From Lysobacter sp. K5869 (GTDB lineage Bacteria; Pseudomonadota; Gammaproteobacteria; Xanthomonadales; Xanthomonadaceae), in assembly GCF_018847975.1 (NCBI RefSeq), contig NZ_CP072597.1, positions 3,821,001 through 3,885,000 of the forward strand: a stretch of DNA of 64,000 nt, read 5' to 3'. How positions within the stretch are numbered: the stretch's first letter is position 1; every line of letters begins with the position of its first letter. The notes beneath the pieces were generated by a model that was not told the origin of the DNA, made no database searches, and saw only the letters and a list, made by a program, of their open reading frames with translations. Positions 51,986-60,622 of the stretch are shown here, one piece after another. The position numbers and the translations under genes are program-made.

Positions 51986-53268
51986 TGGACGTCGCGATCC
52001 TCTTCGGCGTGTTCGCCGTGCTGCTGATGATCGGCGTGCCGGTCGCCTACTCGCTGTCCACGGCGGCGCTCGCCACGTTGCTCTACATCGGGCTGCCGCC
52101 GATCGTGATGGTCCAGCAGACCGCCGCCGGCGCCGGCTCGGCCTCTCTGATTGCGATTCCGTTGTTCATCTTCGCCGGCGAGATCATGTTGCGCGGCGGC
52201 ATCTCCGAACGGCTGATCGGCCTGGCGTCGTCGCTCGTCGGCCATCTGCGAGGGGGGCTTGGCCAGGTCAGCGTGGTGTCCTCGCTGTTCTTCGGCGGCG
52301 TGTCGGGCTCGGCCATCGCCGATGTCTCGGCCATCGGCGGGGCCATGATCCCGCAGATGGTCAAGCGTGGGTTCGACCGCGATTTCGCCGTGAACATCAC
52401 CATGACCGCGGCGATGGTGGCCTTGCTGGTGCCGCCCTCGCACAACCTGATCCTGTATTCGGCCTCGGCCGGCGGCAGCATTTCCATCGCCGATCTGTTC
52501 GCCGCCGGCATCGTCCCGGCGCTGTTGATGACCGGCACCTTGATGTTCACGTGCTGGATCATCGCCCGCCGCCGCGGCTATGCCACCGAACCGTTCCCGG
52601 GCTTCGGCATCGTCCTGCGCAGCTTCGTCGCCGCCCTGCCCGGCTTGCTGCTGGTGGCGATGATCTTCATCGGCATCCGCGCGGGCATTTTCACCGCGGT
52701 GGAAAGCGCGGCCATCGCGGTGGTCTACGCGCTCCTGGTCACGACCCTGGTTTACCGCAAGCTGCGCTGGCGCGACTTTCTGGAGACCGTCGCCGGCGCG
52801 GCGCGCACCACCGGCACGATCGTGTTCGTGATCGCCTCGGCCGCTTCGTTCGGATGGCTGCTGGCTTACCTGCAGGTGCCCAGTTGGGCGGTGGAGACGC
52901 TGACCGGCATCACCAGCGACAAAAACCTGCTGTTGCTGCTGATGATCTTGATCCTGCTCGTGTTGGGCACGTTCATGGACCTGGCGCCGATGATCATCAT
53001 CTGCACCCCGATCTTCTTGCCGCTGGCCAAGGCCATCGGCGTGGACCCGGTCCATTTCGGCGTGATCTTGATCCTCAAGGGCGGCATCAGCTTGATCTCC
53101 CCGCCCCTGGGGTCGGTGCTGTTCGTCGGCACGGCCATCGGCAAGATCAGCATCGGCGAAACCTTGCGCACGATCTGGCCGTTTTGGCTGTCGGCCCTGG
53201 CGGTCTTGCTGGTGGTCACCTTCGTTCCACAGCTGTCGTTGTGGCTGCCCAGCTTGCTCAAGCATTGA
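51985..53268 (+). CDS. TRAP transporter large permease (DctM)
   Basis: This 427-residue protein of the DctM subfamily has about 12 hydrophobic helices. The signature segments are IPLFIFAGEIMLRGGISERLI, SSLFFGGVSGSAIADVSAIGGAMIPQM, ALLVPPSHNLILYS and GTFMDLAPMIIICTPIFLPLA. It forms the sodium-driven channel with DctQ and takes substrate from DctP. The lacI gene at 53356 follows in the same direction, 88 bases later. Confidence 0.95.
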   Translation: MDVAILFGVFAVLLMIGVPVAYSLSTAALATLLYIGLPPIVMVQQTAAGAGSASLIAIPLFIFAGEIMLRGGISERLIGLASSLVGHLRGGLGQVSVVSSLFFGGVSGSAIADVSAIGGAMIPQMVKRGFDRDFAVNITMTAAMVALLVPPSHNLILYSASAGGSISIADLFAAGIVPALLMTGTLMFTCWIIARRRGYATEPFPGFGIVLRSFVAALPGLLLVAMIFIGIRAGIFTAVESAAIAVVYALLVTTLVYRKLRWRDFLETVAGAARTTGTIVFVIASAASFGWLLAYLQVPSWAVETLTGITSDKNLLLLLMILILLVLGTFMDLAPMIIICTPIFLPLAKAIGVDPVHFGVILILKGGISLISPPLGSVLFVGTAIGKISIGETLRTIWPFWLSALAVLLVVTFVPQLSLWLPSLLKH

Positions 53269-53355
53269 CCGCAGCGGGCAGGAAGGCAGCGGTCGCGCCG
53301 CCCTCACCCCCGCCGGGGCTATCATCACCGCATTCCCGCCCGCGATCCCCGCCCG

Positions 53356-54429
53356 ATGCCGCCGCGCAAGAAAGCCGAAACGCCCGCCCCCTCCTCGCCT
53401 GAGCGCGGGGGCGGCAACAAGGCCCAGACCATCAACGACATCGCGCGTCTGGCGCAAGTGTCGAAGAAGACCGTTTCGCGGGTGATCAACCAGTCGCCGT
53501 TGGTCCACAAAGAAACGCGCGACCGGGTCGAAGCGGTGATGCGCGAGGTGAACTACACGCCCGACCCGTTCGCGCGCAGCCTGGCGTTCCGGCGGTCGTT
53601 CTTGATCGGCATGGTCTACGACAACCCGACCGCGCAATACATCGTCAACATGCAAAACGGCGCGCTCGACGGCATCCGCGATTCCGGGTTCGAGCTCGTG
53701 GTCCACCCTTGCGACAGCCGCAACCCCGCCTACATCGACGGTGTGCGCCGGTTCGTGCAGCAACAGAAGCTTTTCGGCGTGATGCTGGTGCCGCGCGTGT
53801 CCGAGGATCAAGCGCTGGCCGACATGCTGGCCGAAATCGACTGCCGTTACGCGCGCATCGCGTCGGTGTCGCTCGACCACGCCTCGCGCATGCTCATCAC
53901 CCACGATCGCGACGGCGCCGCCGAAGCGGCCGATTACCTCCATGCGCTCGGGCACCGCGAGATCGCGTTGATCACGGGCCCCGCCAGCTACCGCTCCGCG
54001 CACGAGCGCACCGCCGGCTTCATCGAGGCCCTGCAGCGCCATGGCCTGGAACTGCCGCGCCACCGCGTGATCGAGGCGGGCTACACCTTCGAGTCCGGCG
54101 TGGCGGCGGCCGAGCGGCTGCTCGCGGGCAAGGATCGCCCCAGCGCGATCTTCGCCGGCAACGACGAGATGGCCGCCGGCGTCTACAAGGTCGCGCTGCG
54201 CTCGGGGATCAGCATCCCGCAACAGCTGTCGGTGATCGGCTTCGACGACAGCCCGCTGGCTTCGCGGCTGTGGCCCGCGATGAGCTCGGTGCGCCTGCCG
54301 ATCCGCGACATGGGCCGCATCGCCGCCTCGATGCTCTTGCAGAACGAGCCCACCGCCGCCGCCGCCCTGGCCACCGCCAGCGTGCGCCCGCACCTGATCA
54401 TCCGCGATTCCTGCCAGCCCCCGGGCTAA
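53356..54429 (+). CDS. LacI family regulator of the pectin genes (copy 1)
   Basis: This 357-residue protein has a LacI helix-turn-helix at about residues 24-46 (TINDIARLAQVSKKTVSRVINQSPLVHKETRDRV) and a periplasmic-binding-protein-like effector domain with FLIGMVYDNPTAQYIVNMQNGALDG, VVHPCDSRN, IFAGNDEMAAGVYKVALRSGISIPQQLSVIGFDDSPLASRLWP. It sits between the TRAP genes and kduI and is the obvious repressor for the AATGACACCGGTT sites at 49555 and 54497. The inducer is probably a 2-keto-3-deoxygluconate or unsaturated uronate type molecule. Confidence 0.92.
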   Translation: MPPRKKAETPAPSSPERGGGNKAQTINDIARLAQVSKKTVSRVINQSPLVHKETRDRVEAVMREVNYTPDPFARSLAFRRSFLIGMVYDNPTAQYIVNMQNGALDGIRDSGFELVVHPCDSRNPAYIDGVRRFVQQQKLFGVMLVPRVSEDQALADMLAEIDCRYARIASVSLDHASRMLITHDRDGAAEAADYLHALGHREIALITGPASYRSAHERTAGFIEALQRHGLELPRHRVIEAGYTFESGVAAAERLLAGKDRPSAIFAGNDEMAAGVYKVALRSGISIPQQLSVIGFDDSPLASRLWPAMSSVRLPIRDMGRIAASMLLQNEPTAAAALATASVRPHLIIRDSCQPPG

Positions 54430-54485
54430 GCGCCCCGGCACCCGCAACGCCACCGCGCGGCCCCGTCGAGGACGGGCGGGCCGGC

Positions 54486-54513
54486 TTGTCCCGACAAATG
54501 ACACCGGTTAACC
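54486..54513 (+). promoter_or_regulatory. Promoter and LacI-type operator of kduI-kduD (type A)
   Basis: AAATGACACCGGTTAACC lies between a TTGTCC box (54486-54491) and a TTAACC box (54508-54513), 16 bases apart. The operator core is the same as that before the FAH/TRAP operon. Confidence 0.65.
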
Positions 54514-54555
54514 TTCGATCAGGCGGCGCCAGTCCGCGCCCACGACGGAGCTTGC

Positions 54556-55401
54556 ATGTTCCACAAGACCTACCACGCCACCCATCCGGACATGATGGCC
54601 GGCGCCAGCAACCAGCAACTGCGCGACCGCTACCTGATCGGCGACCTGTTCGCCGCCGGCGAGGTGCGGCTGAACTACTCGCACAACGAGCGTTTCGTGA
54701 TCGGCGGCGCCGCCCCGACCGACGCGCCGATCGCGCTGCCGCTGCAGACGGAGCCCGCGTCCGCCGCCGGCAAGCCGTTCCTGGAGCGGCGCGAGTTGGG
54801 CGTGGTCAACGTCGGCGCAGGGCCGGGTCGGGTTCGCGTGGACGGTGTGGAGCACGCGCTGGCCCCGAAGGACGGCTTGTATGTCCCCATGGGCACGCAG
54901 GCGGTCGAGTTCTTGTCCGACAGCGCCGAGAACCCGGCGCGGTTCTACCTCGCGTCCACGCCCGCCCACACCCGCTACGAGACGGTCCACATCTCGATCG
55001 AGAAGGCGGTTCCGCTGCAACGCGGCGCGTTGGAAACGTCGAACGAACGCACGATCTACCAATACATCGTTCCGGCCACTTGCCGTTCCTGCCAGTTGCT
55101 GCTCGGCCTGACGATCCTCAAGTCGGGCAGCGTGTGGAACACCATGCCGCCCCACCTGCACGACCGCCGCTCGGAGGTCTACTTCTACTTCGACCTGGGC
55201 GACCAACGAGTGATGCACTTCATGGGCGAACCCGAAGACATGCGCCACATCGTCATCGCCGACAGCGAAGCCGTGGTGTCCCCGCCGTGGTCGATCCACA
55301 TGGGGTCCGGCACGCGCAACTACTGCTTCATCTGGGCCATGGGCGGCGAGAACCTGGACTACACCGACATGCATCAACTCGACCTGTGCCAGCTGAAGTG
55401 A
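54556..55401 (+). CDS. kduI: 5-keto-4-deoxyuronate isomerase
   Basis: This 281-residue cupin-fold enzyme converts 5-keto-4-deoxyuronate (from unsaturated galacturonate) to 2,5-diketo-3-deoxygluconate. The conserved N-terminus [27 protein letters not shown] and the metal site in [21 protein letters not shown] with the later [24 protein letters not shown] are all present. Length equals E. coli KduI. GGAG at 54547-54550 supports the start. It is followed 7 bases later by kduD. Confidence 0.96.
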   Translation: MFHKTYHATHPDMMAGASNQQLRDRYLIGDLFAAGEVRLNYSHNERFVIGGAAPTDAPIALPLQTEPASAAGKPFLERRELGVVNVGAGPGRVRVDGVEHALAPKDGLYVPMGTQAVEFLSDSAENPARFYLASTPAHTRYETVHISIEKAVPLQRGALETSNERTIYQYIVPATCRSCQLLLGLTILKSGSVWNTMPPHLHDRRSEVYFYFDLGDQRVMHFMGEPEDMRHIVIADSEAVVSPPWSIHMGSGTRNYCFIWAMGGENLDYTDMHQLDLCQLK

Positions 55402-55408
55402 GAACGCG

Positions 55409-56185
55409 ATGAGCCCGGTCCTGGAGCATCACGAAAACCCCTTCTCGCTGCATGGCCGCGTGGCGCTGGTGACCGGCGCCAACCGCGGTCTCGGCCAAGC
55501 CATCGCCTTGGCCTTGGCTCGCGCCGGCGCCGACGTCGCCTTGGTCGCCAGCGGCGACAGCAACGAGACCGCCGCGCTCGTGCAGGCATTGGGTCGGCGC
55601 GCGCTGGTGTTGCGCGCGGACCTGTCCTCGCTGGACCCGATCGAGAACGTGGTGGCCGACACCGAACGTGGGCTCGGCGGCCTCGACATCCTGGTCAACA
55701 ACGCCGGCGTGATTCGACGCGCCGACGCCCTGGATTTCAGCGAACAGGACTGGGACGAGGTCATGAACGTCAACCTCAAAAGCGCGTTCTTCCTCGCGCA
55801 AGCCGCGGGCCGGCGCATGGTCGCCAACGGCCGCGGCAAGATCATCAACATCGCCTCGATGCTGTCCTTCCAGGGCGGTATCCGGGTGCCCTCCTACACC
55901 GCCAGCAAATCGGGCCTGGCCGGCATCACCCGCCTGCTCGCCAACGAGTGGGCGGGCAAGGGGGTGAACGTCAACGCCATCGCGCCGGGCTACATGAGCA
56001 CCGACAACACCGCGCAACTTCGCGCCGACGAAGGCCGCAACCGCGAGATCCTCGCGCGCATTCCCGCGGGACGTTGGGGCACTCCGGACGACCTGGGGGG
56101 CGCCGCCGTGTTCTTGGCTGGCCGCGCCTCCGATTACGTCAACGGCGCGATCTTGCCGGTCGACGGCGGCTGGTTGGCGCGCTGA
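55409..56185 (+). CDS. kduD: 2-keto-3-deoxygluconate dehydrogenase (KduD)
   Basis: This 258-residue short-chain dehydrogenase reduces 2,5-diketo-3-deoxygluconate to 2-keto-3-deoxygluconate. It has ALVTGANRGLGQAIA, LDILVNNAGVIRRADALDF, INIASMLSFQGGIRVPSYTASKSGLAGITR (Ser-Tyr-Lys triad), NAIAPGYMSTDNTAQLRAD and the C-terminal VDGGWLAR, matching KduD closely. It is coupled to kduI by an 8-base gap. KdgK, encoded 13 kb away in this window, would act on its product. Confidence 0.95.
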   Translation: MSPVLEHHENPFSLHGRVALVTGANRGLGQAIALALARAGADVALVASGDSNETAALVQALGRRALVLRADLSSLDPIENVVADTERGLGGLDILVNNAGVIRRADALDFSEQDWDEVMNVNLKSAFFLAQAAGRRMVANGRGKIINIASMLSFQGGIRVPSYTASKSGLAGITRLLANEWAGKGVNVNAIAPGYMSTDNTAQLRADEGRNREILARIPAGRWGTPDDLGGAAVFLAGRASDYVNGAILPVDGGWLAR

Positions 56186-56192
56186 GGCCGCC

Positions 56193-56618
56193 ATGGCGAT
56201 CCGTTCGTTGGTGTTGGGCACGCTCGCCGTCATCGGCGCCGCTGAAGCGGCGCCGCCGCCGACCAAGGAACGCTGCGGTTCCTACGTGCAGCGGGCCGCC
56301 GACATCGCGATCGAAGAACCCGGTCCCCACGAAGGAGCGGGACGCACCACCGCCTATCCGTTCTTCGCCGATGCCTGCGGCTTCCGGATGGCGTTTCGCC
56401 AGCGCGTCCTTCATCCGGGCGCGACCATTGGCGAACACCTCAACGACAAGGACGAGATCTACTACGTGCTGTCAGGCCGCGGGTCGCTCTTTTTGGACGG
56501 CAGCACCCGCGAGGTGCAGGCCGGCGACGCGGTGCTCACCCGCAAGGGCAGCCGCCACGGCCTCAAACAAGTGGGCCGCGAGAACCTGGTGATCATCGTC
56601 GCCTATCAAAAGCCCTGA
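56193..56618 (+). CDS. Secreted cupin domain protein
   Basis: This 141-residue protein has a signal peptide (RSLVLGTLAVIGAAEAAP) and a single cupin with FRQRVLHPGATIGEHLNDKDEIYYVLSGRGSLFLDGS, VQAGDAVLTRKGSRHGLKQVG. The two His/Glu metal sites look intact. It resembles KdgF-like cupins that help open unsaturated uronates, but KdgF is normally cytosolic and this one carries a signal. It is the last gene of the kduI-kduD unit, starting 7 bases after kduD, and converges on lacI copy 2. Confidence 0.8.
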   Translation: MAIRSLVLGTLAVIGAAEAAPPPTKERCGSYVQRAADIAIEEPGPHEGAGRTTAYPFFADACGFRMAFRQRVLHPGATIGEHLNDKDEIYYVLSGRGSLFLDGSTREVQAGDAVLTRKGSRHGLKQVGRENLVIIVAYQKP

Positions 56619-56634
56619 AGATGGCGACGACGGA

Positions 56635-57717
56635 TCACCCCGTCGCCTCCGCCACCGCCGGCGATCGGGTCGAGTCACGGACCGTCAACCGCGGTGTGAC
56701 CGCGGCCTCTCGGGCGACCACCCCGCCTGTCCGCCACCCCAGCCCGTGCAGCAGCGATCGCACGGCCAACTGCCCCACCTCGTCCACGGGCAGATGCACG
56801 CTGGTCAAGCCCGGCGACAGTTGCGCGGCGATGGGGCTGTCGTCGTAGCCCACCATCGACAGATCCTCCGGGATGGCCAACCCCCGTCGCAGGGCCACGT
56901 GGTAGCAGCCGCTCGCCATCTCGTCGTTGCACGCGAAGATCGCCGTGGGTCGGGGCCGTTGCGCCAACAGGTATTCGGCCCCAGCGATCCCGGACTCGAA
57001 GGTGTAGCTGCCTTGGTAGACCTCGAGCGCCGATGGCCCCAGGCCCGCCTCAAAGAGGACCTGCACGAAGCCCTCGACCCGCTCGATCGACGAGCGATAG
57101 CGGCGCGGCCCGGCGATCACCCCAAAATGGCGGTGCCCGAGGGTCAGCAGATGCCGAGCGGCTTCCGCTCCGGCCTTTCGGTCGCGCGTCAGCACCGTGC
57201 GCGCAGGGTCGTCCAGAGGGATCGACGCCACACGCACGTAGCAACACCCGGCTTCCCGAAGCGCGGTGGCCAGCAGTTCGTCTTCGGAGACCCGCGGGAT
57301 CAGCAGCAGACCGCTCAACCCATGCCTCAAGGCGAAGCGACGAACCCCTTCGACATAATCGGACCGTCCGCTGTCGCAGGGGTGCACGACCAGCCCAACC
57401 CCCGTCTCGTTCAAGGCGGCCAGCACGCTGCGCTGCACATCGACCACGTATTGGGCGCTCGGATTGTCATACACGAGGCCCACCAGGGCTGGGCGCTGAA
57501 CCGCGCGAGCCGACGGAAACGACCACCCCAGCTCGCGCATCGACGCCAAGACCCGGTTGCGCGTGTCCACGCTCACCAGAGGCGAACGCTGCATCACCCG
57601 CATCACGGTCTTGACGGATACGTCCGTGCGCCTGGCGATCTCTTCCACGCCAGAAGGCGCGCCCAGCGCCGAAAAATACGGAAAGCCCGAGGCTCTCGCA
57701 GGTTTGGTGTTTTCCAT
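56635..57717 (-). CDS. LacI family regulator, copy 2, with an unusual helix-turn-helix
   Basis: This 360-residue protein is a clear paralogue of the regulator at 53356: both share VYDNPSAQYVVDVQ-, VVHPCDS-, VRRFA-, RVSED- and FACNDEMASG-type blocks. The N-terminus reads GVEEIARRTDVSVKTVMRVMQRSPLVS, so several residues usually conserved in LacI recognition helices are changed (Gly to Asp, Ser to Met, Asn to Gln). It may recognise the slightly different type B operators at 42810 and just upstream of its own start. ATG 57717 (MENTKPARAS) is used; the longer frame is not protein-like. Confidence 0.88.
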   Translation of the reverse strand: MENTKPARASGFPYFSALGAPSGVEEIARRTDVSVKTVMRVMQRSPLVSVDTRNRVLASMRELGWSFPSARAVQRPALVGLVYDNPSAQYVVDVQRSVLAALNETGVGLVVHPCDSGRSDYVEGVRRFALRHGLSGLLLIPRVSEDELLATALREAGCCYVRVASIPLDDPARTVLTRDRKAGAEAARHLLTLGHRHFGVIAGPRRYRSSIERVEGFVQVLFEAGLGPSALEVYQGSYTFESGIAGAEYLLAQRPRPTAIFACNDEMASGCYHVALRRGLAIPEDLSMVGYDDSPIAAQLSPGLTSVHLPVDEVGQLAVRSLLHGLGWRTGGVVAREAAVTPRLTVRDSTRSPAVAEATG

Positions 57718-57743
57718 GCGGTCCACACCTCGGGCATCGATGA

Positions 57744-57760
57744 AATGACATCGCTGGACA
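57744..57760. promoter_or_regulatory. LacI-type operator upstream of lacI copy 2 (type B)
   Basis: AATGACATCGCTGGACA lies 27 bases before the lacI start on the opposite strand and matches the site between kdgK and the TonB receptor at 15 of 17 positions. This suggests autoregulation. Confidence 0.6.
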
Positions 57761-57937
57761 GAACCTACCAGAGCCTCCGCTTCTTGGCATGTTGCGGCGC
57801 CGCGATGTCCTTCCGCAGCGTGTCGTCGGCTTGGGGCGCTCGACAAGGTTGTCCAAGCCTTCAGGGACGCCCCCTCGCTGTCCCGGGTCATGGCGCTGTC
57901 CGGGGACATCGTGCGCCGCGCTTGTTCCAGGCCGTTC

Positions 57938-57980
57938 TGTGATTTCAATCAGCGGAAGCCTGGGGCATGGCTTCTATAAC
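57938..57980 (+). promoter_or_regulatory. CRP/Clp-type promoter of the PL3 pectate lyase
   Basis: TGTGA-TTTCAA-TCAGC (57938-57953) and TATAAC (57975-57980) repeat the design at 34820, and the bases around TATAAC (GGCTTC-TATAACT-TCGCCC) are nearly the same in both. The rest of the 333-base gap between lacI copy 2 and this gene shows nothing else. Confidence 0.6.
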
Positions 57981-58050
57981 TGTCGCCCGCTGGCGGCATC
58001 ACCACCGCGCAGCGCCTCGACACCTCACCCCGCCAAGGAGCGTTCGCGCC

Positions 58051-58845
58051 ATGAGCAACCTACACGCCCGTCGACTTGCCTTCGGCCTTCTGGCCTTGAT
58101 GTTTTCTTCCTCGTGCCTCGCGCTGGACATCCCGCGCGTGTGCAAAACGATCGACATCGGCAGTGGCAGCGGCATAAAGACCATCAACGTGGACGGGCAA
58201 ACCTACGACGCGGCCGCGCGCAACAACTGTCCCGCCGGCACCGTGGTGCGCTACCTGGGCGATCCGGGCGATCAAACCGAAAGCCAGAAGCCCACTTTCA
58301 TCTTGCGCAACAACGCCGTGCTCAAGAACGTCGTCATCGGCGACGGCAGCAACTCGGGCACCAACCGCAACTACCGCGGTCGCGGCGGCGACGGCATCCA
58401 TTGCTATGGCAGCTGCAGCCTGCTGGAGGTCTACTGGGACGACGTGGGCGAAGACGCGGCGACCTTCAAAAACAACCAGCCTTCCGACGTGTTCTTGGTG
58501 CAAGGCGGCGGAGCCCGACTGGCGAAAGACAAGACCTTCCAACACAACGGTCCCGGCATCATGAAGATCGAGCAGTTCGAGATCGAACGCGCGGGCAAGC
58601 TCTACCGCTCCTGCGGCAACTGCAAAACCCAATACAGCCGCACGGTGTATATCACCGACGTCATCGCTTCCGACACGGGCGTGATCGCGGGGATCAATTC
58701 ACGCTACGCCAACGGCGTGGCCGGCGACAAAGCCACCCTCACCCGCGTGTCGACCTCGGGCCGGCGCTGCGCCGAGTTTCTCGGAGTCACGCAAGGCGAG
58801 CCCAGCGAGATCACCCCGGTCCCCGGGGCTTGCACCGTGCGCTGA
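58051..58845 (+). CDS. Secreted pectate lyase (PL3 family)
   Basis: This 264-residue exported protein has a signal peptide (AFGLLALMFSSSCLA) and a small beta-helix typical of PL3: RVCKTIDIGSGSGIKTINVDGQTY, NAVLKNVVIGDGSNSG, DGIHCYGSCSLLEVYWDDVGEDAATFKNN (Ca2+ and catalytic Asp/Glu), PGIMKIEQFEIERAGKLYRSCGNCKTQYSR and VYITDVIAS. Six or more Cys form disulphides. AAGGAG at 58034-58039 supports ATG 58051. It is activated, by inference, by a CRP/Clp-like protein, and acts outside the cell on pectate. Confidence 0.93.
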   Translation: MSNLHARRLAFGLLALMFSSSCLALDIPRVCKTIDIGSGSGIKTINVDGQTYDAAARNNCPAGTVVRYLGDPGDQTESQKPTFILRNNAVLKNVVIGDGSNSGTNRNYRGRGGDGIHCYGSCSLLEVYWDDVGEDAATFKNNQPSDVFLVQGGGARLAKDKTFQHNGPGIMKIEQFEIERAGKLYRSCGNCKTQYSRTVYITDVIASDTGVIAGINSRYANGVAGDKATLTRVSTSGRRCAEFLGVTQGEPSEITPVPGACTVR

Positions 58846-58946
58846 GGACGCTTGGCTTACGCCGAACAGCACTCCGATGTTTCTGTCGCGGTCGGTAAAA
58901 TATCGTGTCCAGGCTCGCGTCGGGTGAAACACGGCGCATCGCATGA

Positions 58947-58969
58947 GGCGGTCTCGATTCGAGACCGCC
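58947..58969. terminator. Hairpin between convergent genes
   Basis: GGCGGTCTCG and CGAGACCGCC pair over 10 bp with a 3-nt loop between the PL3 lyase gene and the minus-strand YidB-OmpA gene. No T-run follows on either strand. Confidence 0.45.
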
Positions 58970-59040
58970 ATATCCCTTGGCGAGGATCTCTCGGCTCGGA
59001 ACAACGTCGTTTAGTTCTGTTTGCCGCCCCGCGTTTTCCC

Positions 59041-60534
59041 TTACCGAAGCACGCTGAATTCCATCCGGCGATTCTGCGCGCGCCCCGATTCGGTGGCGTT
59101 GTCGGCGATCGGCTTGTCCTGGCCGTAGCCCTTCGCGACCAAGCGCGCCTCGGGAACGCCCAACTCGAGCAGACGCGCTTTCACCGCGTCGGCGCGCGCG
59201 ACGGACAAGCGCAGGTTGGCCGCGGCGTCGCCGGTGTTGTCGGTATGGCCGCCGACTTCGATGCGGGTGCCTTCCGGCGTGGCCTTGATCGCTTCGGCCG
59301 CCTTGCGCAGTGTTTCGGAACTGTCGCGGGTGATCGTCGCCGAGCCCGTGGCGAAATGGATGCCCGCCAGATTCAAGGCCTTGACCAAGTCGTCGGCGCT
59401 GAAACCGGCCTTGAGCGACGACAGCGCCGAGATGCCCTTATCCCAAAGCCCGCTGATCTCGAAGTCGCCGAAGATCCCGCGCAGTTTTTCCGACAGCGCG
59501 AGCCGCCGATCGTCGGGCAGCGCCGAGGTGTCGATGGCGATCTTGTCGCCGTCGACGCTCAGTTTCGCGCCGGCGGCCTTCAGTTCCGGCAGGAAGCCGA
59601 TGAGCCGGTCGAGCCATGCGGCCGGCGCCGCCGCCGCGTCCACGGCCACCTCGCCCTGCACGTTCTCGGCGCCGAAGGTCGCTTTGAGCGCGTCCATCAG
59701 CTTGGCCTTCTCGGCATCGCTGGACAGCCGTCCGCTCACGACCGCCTTGCCGGCGGCGTTTTCGATGGCGACGCCCGCAACCGTCTGCGCTGCCGGCGCG
59801 CTGGCCGCGGGCGCCGCGGGCGGCGGCGTCGCGACCGCGGCGTCGGCGGCGGGCGGCGGCGTTTCCGCCGGCGGCGTTTGGGCGGGATGTCCCGCGCATC
59901 CCTTGAACAGCAGGAAGGCCACGATCAGCGCCGCGCCGAGCAGCAGCCACGGCAGCCATTTGCCGCTGCCGCCGCCGGCCTTGCCGATCGCGTCGGACGC
60001 CGCCTGCGTGGTCGCGTCGGCCGCGTGCCCTAGCGTCCTGGCGCCGCCGGCGATGGCGCCTCCGACCGCGGCGGCGCCCGCCGTCGCCGCGCCCCAGCCG
60101 GACTTGCCCAGTTCGCCGAACCATTCGCCGATTTCGCCGACCCAATGCCGCAGCGATTCCGGAATGCCGCGCGGCTCCTGCCCGTTCTCGCTCAGTCCAT
60201 CGACCAAACCCGGCAGCGTCGCGCCGATCGCCGAGGCCGCGGCCGCCGGCGTCAGGTCGAGCTTGTTCGCGATCGTCGAAATCAGCGCCGGCCCGAACGC
60301 CCGTTCCACCTGTTCGCTGGGCAGCGCTTCGTTCGGTCCGTGCCCGAGCCACGATTGGATCGAAGCGCCGAGGCCTCTTTCGCGCAAGCGCGCCATGAAT
60401 CCGGAGAATCCGCCGGATGTTTCGTCGAACAGCATCGCCGTCAGCAGGCCGATGAGTTGCCTGACCTTGTCCGAGTTCAGGCCGGTCTTTTGCGAGACCT
60501 CGAGTACGAGTTGGTTCAAGGCTTCGATGCGCAT
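59041..60534 (-). CDS. YidB-like / OmpA fusion protein
   Basis: This 497-residue protein combines three modules. An N-terminal YidB-like domain (about residues 1-130) includes AFGPALISTIANKLDLTPAAAASAIGATLPGLVDGLSENG. A Gly/Ala-rich linker and one membrane helix (WLPWLLLGAALIVAFLLF, about 190-212) are followed by a BON-like part (VAGVAIENAAGKAVVSGRLSSDAEKAKLMDALKATFG). The C-terminal OmpA domain has IHFATGSATI, VGGHTDNTGD and AQNRRMEFSV. The cell-wall binding domain would face the periplasm. It probably anchors the inner membrane to peptidoglycan. It lies 88 bases downstream of the autotransporter gene. Confidence 0.88.
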   Translation of the reverse strand: MRIEALNQLVLEVSQKTGLNSDKVRQLIGLLTAMLFDETSGGFSGFMARLRERGLGASIQSWLGHGPNEALPSEQVERAFGPALISTIANKLDLTPAAAASAIGATLPGLVDGLSENGQEPRGIPESLRHWVGEIGEWFGELGKSGWGAATAGAAAVGGAIAGGARTLGHAADATTQAASDAIGKAGGGSGKWLPWLLLGAALIVAFLLFKGCAGHPAQTPPAETPPPAADAAVATPPPAAPAASAPAAQTVAGVAIENAAGKAVVSGRLSSDAEKAKLMDALKATFGAENVQGEVAVDAAAAPAAWLDRLIGFLPELKAAGAKLSVDGDKIAIDTSALPDDRRLALSEKLRGIFGDFEISGLWDKGISALSSLKAGFSADDLVKALNLAGIHFATGSATITRDSSETLRKAAEAIKATPEGTRIEVGGHTDNTGDAAANLRLSVARADAVKARLLELGVPEARLVAKGYGQDKPIADNATESGRAQNRRMEFSVLR

Positions 60535-60622
60535 GGAACCCCCACTGCGTTATGGATCTTCGGTGATCGGCAAGCCCTCGCCCGGGATCGGCGCGGCCGG
60601 CCGCTGTTTTCGGCCGGACGGC

